From assembly GCA_009928645.1 (NCBI GenBank), contig SACH01000028.1, positions 1 through 35,893 on the forward strand: DNA of 35,893 bases, read 5' to 3'. Below the pieces are notes generated by a model. It was given only the letters and a program-made list of their open reading frames with translations. It was not told the DNA's origin and did no database searches. Source of the DNA: Gammaproteobacteria bacterium (GTDB lineage: Bacteria; Pseudomonadota; Gammaproteobacteria; Chromatiales; Chromatiaceae). A program made the translations under genes and the position numbers. Shown piece by piece: positions 33,556-35,893 of this stretch. The number at the start of each line of letters is the position of its first letter. Position 1 is the first letter of the stretch.

Positions 33556-35893
33556 GTGAATGATGGCAACCCGTCGCGGGACGATCCTAGGCCCAGTGCC
33601 GCGCCCTTGGTGCCCGTGGCCGCGCTGGAGGAGCAGCTCAAGGCTTGCACTGCTGAACTGGAAAGAGAGCGCGCCGCGCGGCGCATCCTGGAGGCGCGTC
33701 TGGAGCCCAGCGAGGCAGCACTCCGTCGCCAGTGGGCGGCCCTGCAGGCCGACTACGACCAGGCCCCGGTCGGGCTGTTCGCCCTGGATAGCGAGCTGCG
33801 CTATCGGCGCGTCAACGCCTGCCTGGCGGGGCTCAATGGCCAACCCGCCGCCGCCCACCTGGGGCGGACCATCCGGGAGATGGTCCCCGGTCTCGCCGAT
33901 CAGGTTGAGCCGCTGTTGCGTCACGTCCTGCGGACAGGCGAGCCGGCGCTGAATGTCGAGATCCGCGGCGATGTTGCCAACCCCGCCAGTGGCCAGCGGG
34001 CCTGGCGGGTGCATTTTCACCGCCAGCGCAACCCGGCCGGGGAGATCGTTGGTCTCACGGGCATGGTGGAAGAGGTCACCGCCCTCAAGCAGGCCGAGCG
34101 GGAACTGCGCGCCAGCGAACAGCGCTACCGAGAACTCAACGCCCAACTGGAGCAGAAGGTAGAGGCGCGTACCGCTGAGATCCGCGCCGCCCATGTCGCC
34201 CTGCGCGAGAGCGAGGAACGCTTCCGTCGCCTCTTCCATGACACCCGCCAGCCGCTGTCCCTGATCGAGGCCGGCCACTTCATCGCCACCAACCAGGCGG
34301 CCCTGGCCATGATGCGGCTGGAACGGCCCGAGCAACTCCTCGGCCAGACCCCGGGGGACTTTTCGCCCCCCTATCAGTCCGATGGCCGGCCTTCGGCCGA
34401 GAAGGCCGCGGAGATGATGGGCATCGCCTCTGCGCAGGGTGTCCACGAATTTGAGTGGGAGCATGTCCGCGCCGACGGTGAGCCCTTCCCGGCCATCATC
34501 CTGTTGACCGCCATCAGCGAGGGCAACAAGACCCTGCTGCACGTCGTGTGGAATGACATCACCACCCAGAAGCGGGCCCAGGCGCGGGCCGAATACCTGG
34601 CCTACCACGACGCGCTCACCGGCCTGCCCAACCGGGTGCTTGGACTGGACCGCCTGGCCCACCAGGTCGCCCAGGCTCAGCGCCACCAGCGCCAACTGGC
34701 GGTCATCTACCTCGACCTGGATCAGTTCAAGCATGTCAACGACCGCCATGGTCATCTCTTGGGTGATCGCTTGCTGCAAGGGGTGAGCCAGCGCCTGTCC
34801 CGACAGGTGCGGGCGGAAGACGGCTTCTGTCGTTTGGCCGCCGACGAATTCATGCTGGTGCTGTCGCAGGTGGATGAAGACCAAAGCCTGGCGGACCTGG
34901 CCAGCCTGTGCGATCGCCTCCTCGCCCAAATGGCCGAACCCTTTGACCTCGATGGTCACCAGGTCTATGTCAACCTGTCCCTGGGCGTCGCCCTTTACCC
35001 GCGGGATGGCACCAACGGCGAGACCCTAATGCGCCATGCCGATACCGCCCTCTACGCGGCCAAGCGCGCCGGGCGCCAGACCTACCGCTTCTTCGAACCA
35101 CGCATGAACGACGAGCTGACCCGCTTCATCCAGATCCGGGACGCCCTCCGCTTGGCCCTGGAGCGCCAGGAGTTCGTGCTGCACTACCAGCCCCAGGTCG
35201 CCCTGGACACCGGCCGGGTGGTGGGGGTCGAGGCGCTGCTGCGCTGGCAACGACCGGAGGTGGGGCTGGTCATGCCGGGCGACTTTATCGACGTGGCCGA
35301 GGAGAGCGGGCTGATCGTGCCCCTGGGCACCTGGGTGTTGCGGGAGTCCTGCCGTCAGGCCGCCGCCTGGCGGGCTGCCAGATGGCCGGATCTGGTCATG
35401 GCAGTGAACCTGTCCGCCGTCCAGTTCCGCCGGGGTGGGATCGGCGACGAGGTGCTGGCGGCCCTGGCGGCCAGCGGTCTCGACCCACCCGGGCTGGAAT
35501 TGGAGCTGACCGAATCCATCCTCTTGGAAGGCGCCGAAGACGTCCTGGTGATGGTGTCGGCCTGGAAGGCCGCGGGCATCCAGTTGGCCATCGACGACTT
35601 TGGCACCGGCTATTCCAGCCTGGCCTACCTCAAGCACTTCCCGGTCGATAAGCTCAAGATCGACCGCTCCTTCATCGCCGGCATGGCCGAACATGACCAG
35701 GACCGCGCCATCGTCCAGGCGATCCTCGACATGGCCGGGGGCCTGAAGCTGCGCACCACGGCCGAAGGGGTGAAGGACGCGACGCAGGCCCGTCAGCTTC
35801 GCGCCATGGGCTGCGACGAGGCCCAGGGCTATCTGTACGCGCCGCCCCTGGCGGCGGCGGACCTGGAGCGGTGGTGGCGGGGGCGGGGGGGGG
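33556..35893 (+). CDS. PAS-PAS-GGDEF-EAL protein, 3' end cut by window edge
   Basis: Cytoplasmic cyclic-di-GMP enzyme; 779 codons visible and no stop before the edge. GTG 33556 has GGAGG nine bases upstream. After an N-terminal coiled coil (about 22-65) come PAS1 (about 65-178), a second coiled segment (180-222) and PAS2 (223-342). The GGDEF domain (345-515) has active-site residues 428-432 reading AADEF instead of GGDEF, and no clear RxxD site, so cyclase activity is doubtful. The EAL domain (525-775) is canonical: E559 in VEALLRW, N618 in NLSAVQF, ELELTES, IDDFGTGYSSL (D680, D681), LKIDRSFI, AEGVK (E737) and QGY. I infer a phosphodiesterase regulated by PAS sensing. Little protein is probably missing. 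Confidence 0.93.
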   Translation, partial: MNDGNPSRDDPRPSAAPLVPVAALEEQLKACTAELERERAARRILEARLEPSEAALRRQWAALQADYDQAPVGLFALDSELRYRRVNACLAGLNGQPAAAHLGRTIREMVPGLADQVEPLLRHVLRTGEPALNVEIRGDVANPASGQRAWRVHFHRQRNPAGEIVGLTGMVEEVTALKQAERELRASEQRYRELNAQLEQKVEARTAEIRAAHVALRESEERFRRLFHDTRQPLSLIEAGHFIATNQAALAMMRLERPEQLLGQTPGDFSPPYQSDGRPSAEKAAEMMGIASAQGVHEFEWEHVRADGEPFPAIILLTAISEGNKTLLHVVWNDITTQKRAQARAEYLAYHDALTGLPNRVLGLDRLAHQVAQAQRHQRQLAVIYLDLDQFKHVNDRHGHLLGDRLLQGVSQRLSRQVRAEDGFCRLAADEFMLVLSQVDEDQSLADLASLCDRLLAQMAEPFDLDGHQVYVNLSLGVALYPRDGTNGETLMRHADTALYAAKRAGRQTYRFFEPRMNDELTRFIQIRDALRLALERQEFVLHYQPQVALDTGRVVGVEALLRWQRPEVGLVMPGDFIDVAEESGLIVPLGTWVLRESCRQAAAWRAARWPDLVMAVNLSAVQFRRGGIGDEVLAALAASGLDPPGLELELTESILLEGAEDVLVMVSAWKAAGIQLAIDDFGTGYSSLAYLKHFPVDKLKIDRSFIAGMAEHDQDRAIVQAILDMAGGLKLRTTAEGVKDATQARQLRAMGCDEAQGYLYAPPLAAADLERWWRGRGG

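Noticed and set aside
33514-34959. 481-codon minus-strand open frame
   Set aside because: Shadow of the plus-strand PAS-GGDEF-EAL gene, which has recognisable domains and a ribosome-binding site.

Overview
The window is high-GC gammaproteobacterial chromosome. The genes and their order (ssrA beside smpB, tpiA-secG-tRNA-Leu, a 14-gene nuo operon with separate nuoC and nuoD, ribBA-ribH-nusB-thiL-pgpA) and the protein sequences suggest the Chromatiales, probably Chromatiaceae (purple sulfur bacteria or relatives). That placement is an inference from recognition, not from a search.

Layout. Positions 2-971 (minus strand) hold the trans-translation pair: tmRNA with tag ANDDNYALAA, and SmpB. Divergent from it, 1096-2547 holds tpiA, secG and tRNA-Leu(GAG), closed by a clear terminator. 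Positions 2615-17451 hold the complete respiratory complex I operon nuoA-nuoN, tightly packed with several overlapping or touching start/stop pairs. A strong hairpin, a bidirectional terminator and an opposing tRNA-Leu(CAG) follow. Positions 17993-21087 carry rnr (RNase R) and rlmB. Positions 21221-24016 encode a bacteriophytochrome with GGDEF and EAL domains, convergent with a secreted metallophosphoesterase (24129-24935, minus). Positions 25303-29519 hold the riboflavin/housekeeping cluster: a ribBA whose GTP cyclohydrolase II half has lost zinc ligands, ribH, nusB, thiL and pgpA.

Positions 29791-32507 are the most unusual part. A stand-alone Lrp-type ligand-sensing domain is followed by three translationally linked genes related to trpD, trpC and trpF. 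Each departs from its family where substrate is bound (TrpD GTGGG and KHGSR, a shortened TrpC N-terminus, no SPR arginine in TrpF). I read this as a divergent, possibly re-purposed anthranilate-type module; this is a hypothesis. Next comes a minus-strand toxin-antitoxin pair (32562-33246) whose toxin reading frame is cut by a TAG where related toxins seem to have Trp. The window ends inside a PAS-PAS-GGDEF-EAL gene that is the mirror image of the phytochrome: its cyclase motif is degenerate (AADEF) and its EAL motifs are intact.

Four copies of a roughly 60-bp intergenic repeat, in two pairs, flank thiL-pgpA. They are not explained by any gene and are the clearest unexplained DNA structure here. 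Several other intergenic hairpins and palindromes are recorded. No CRISPR array, prophage or complete insertion sequence was seen.
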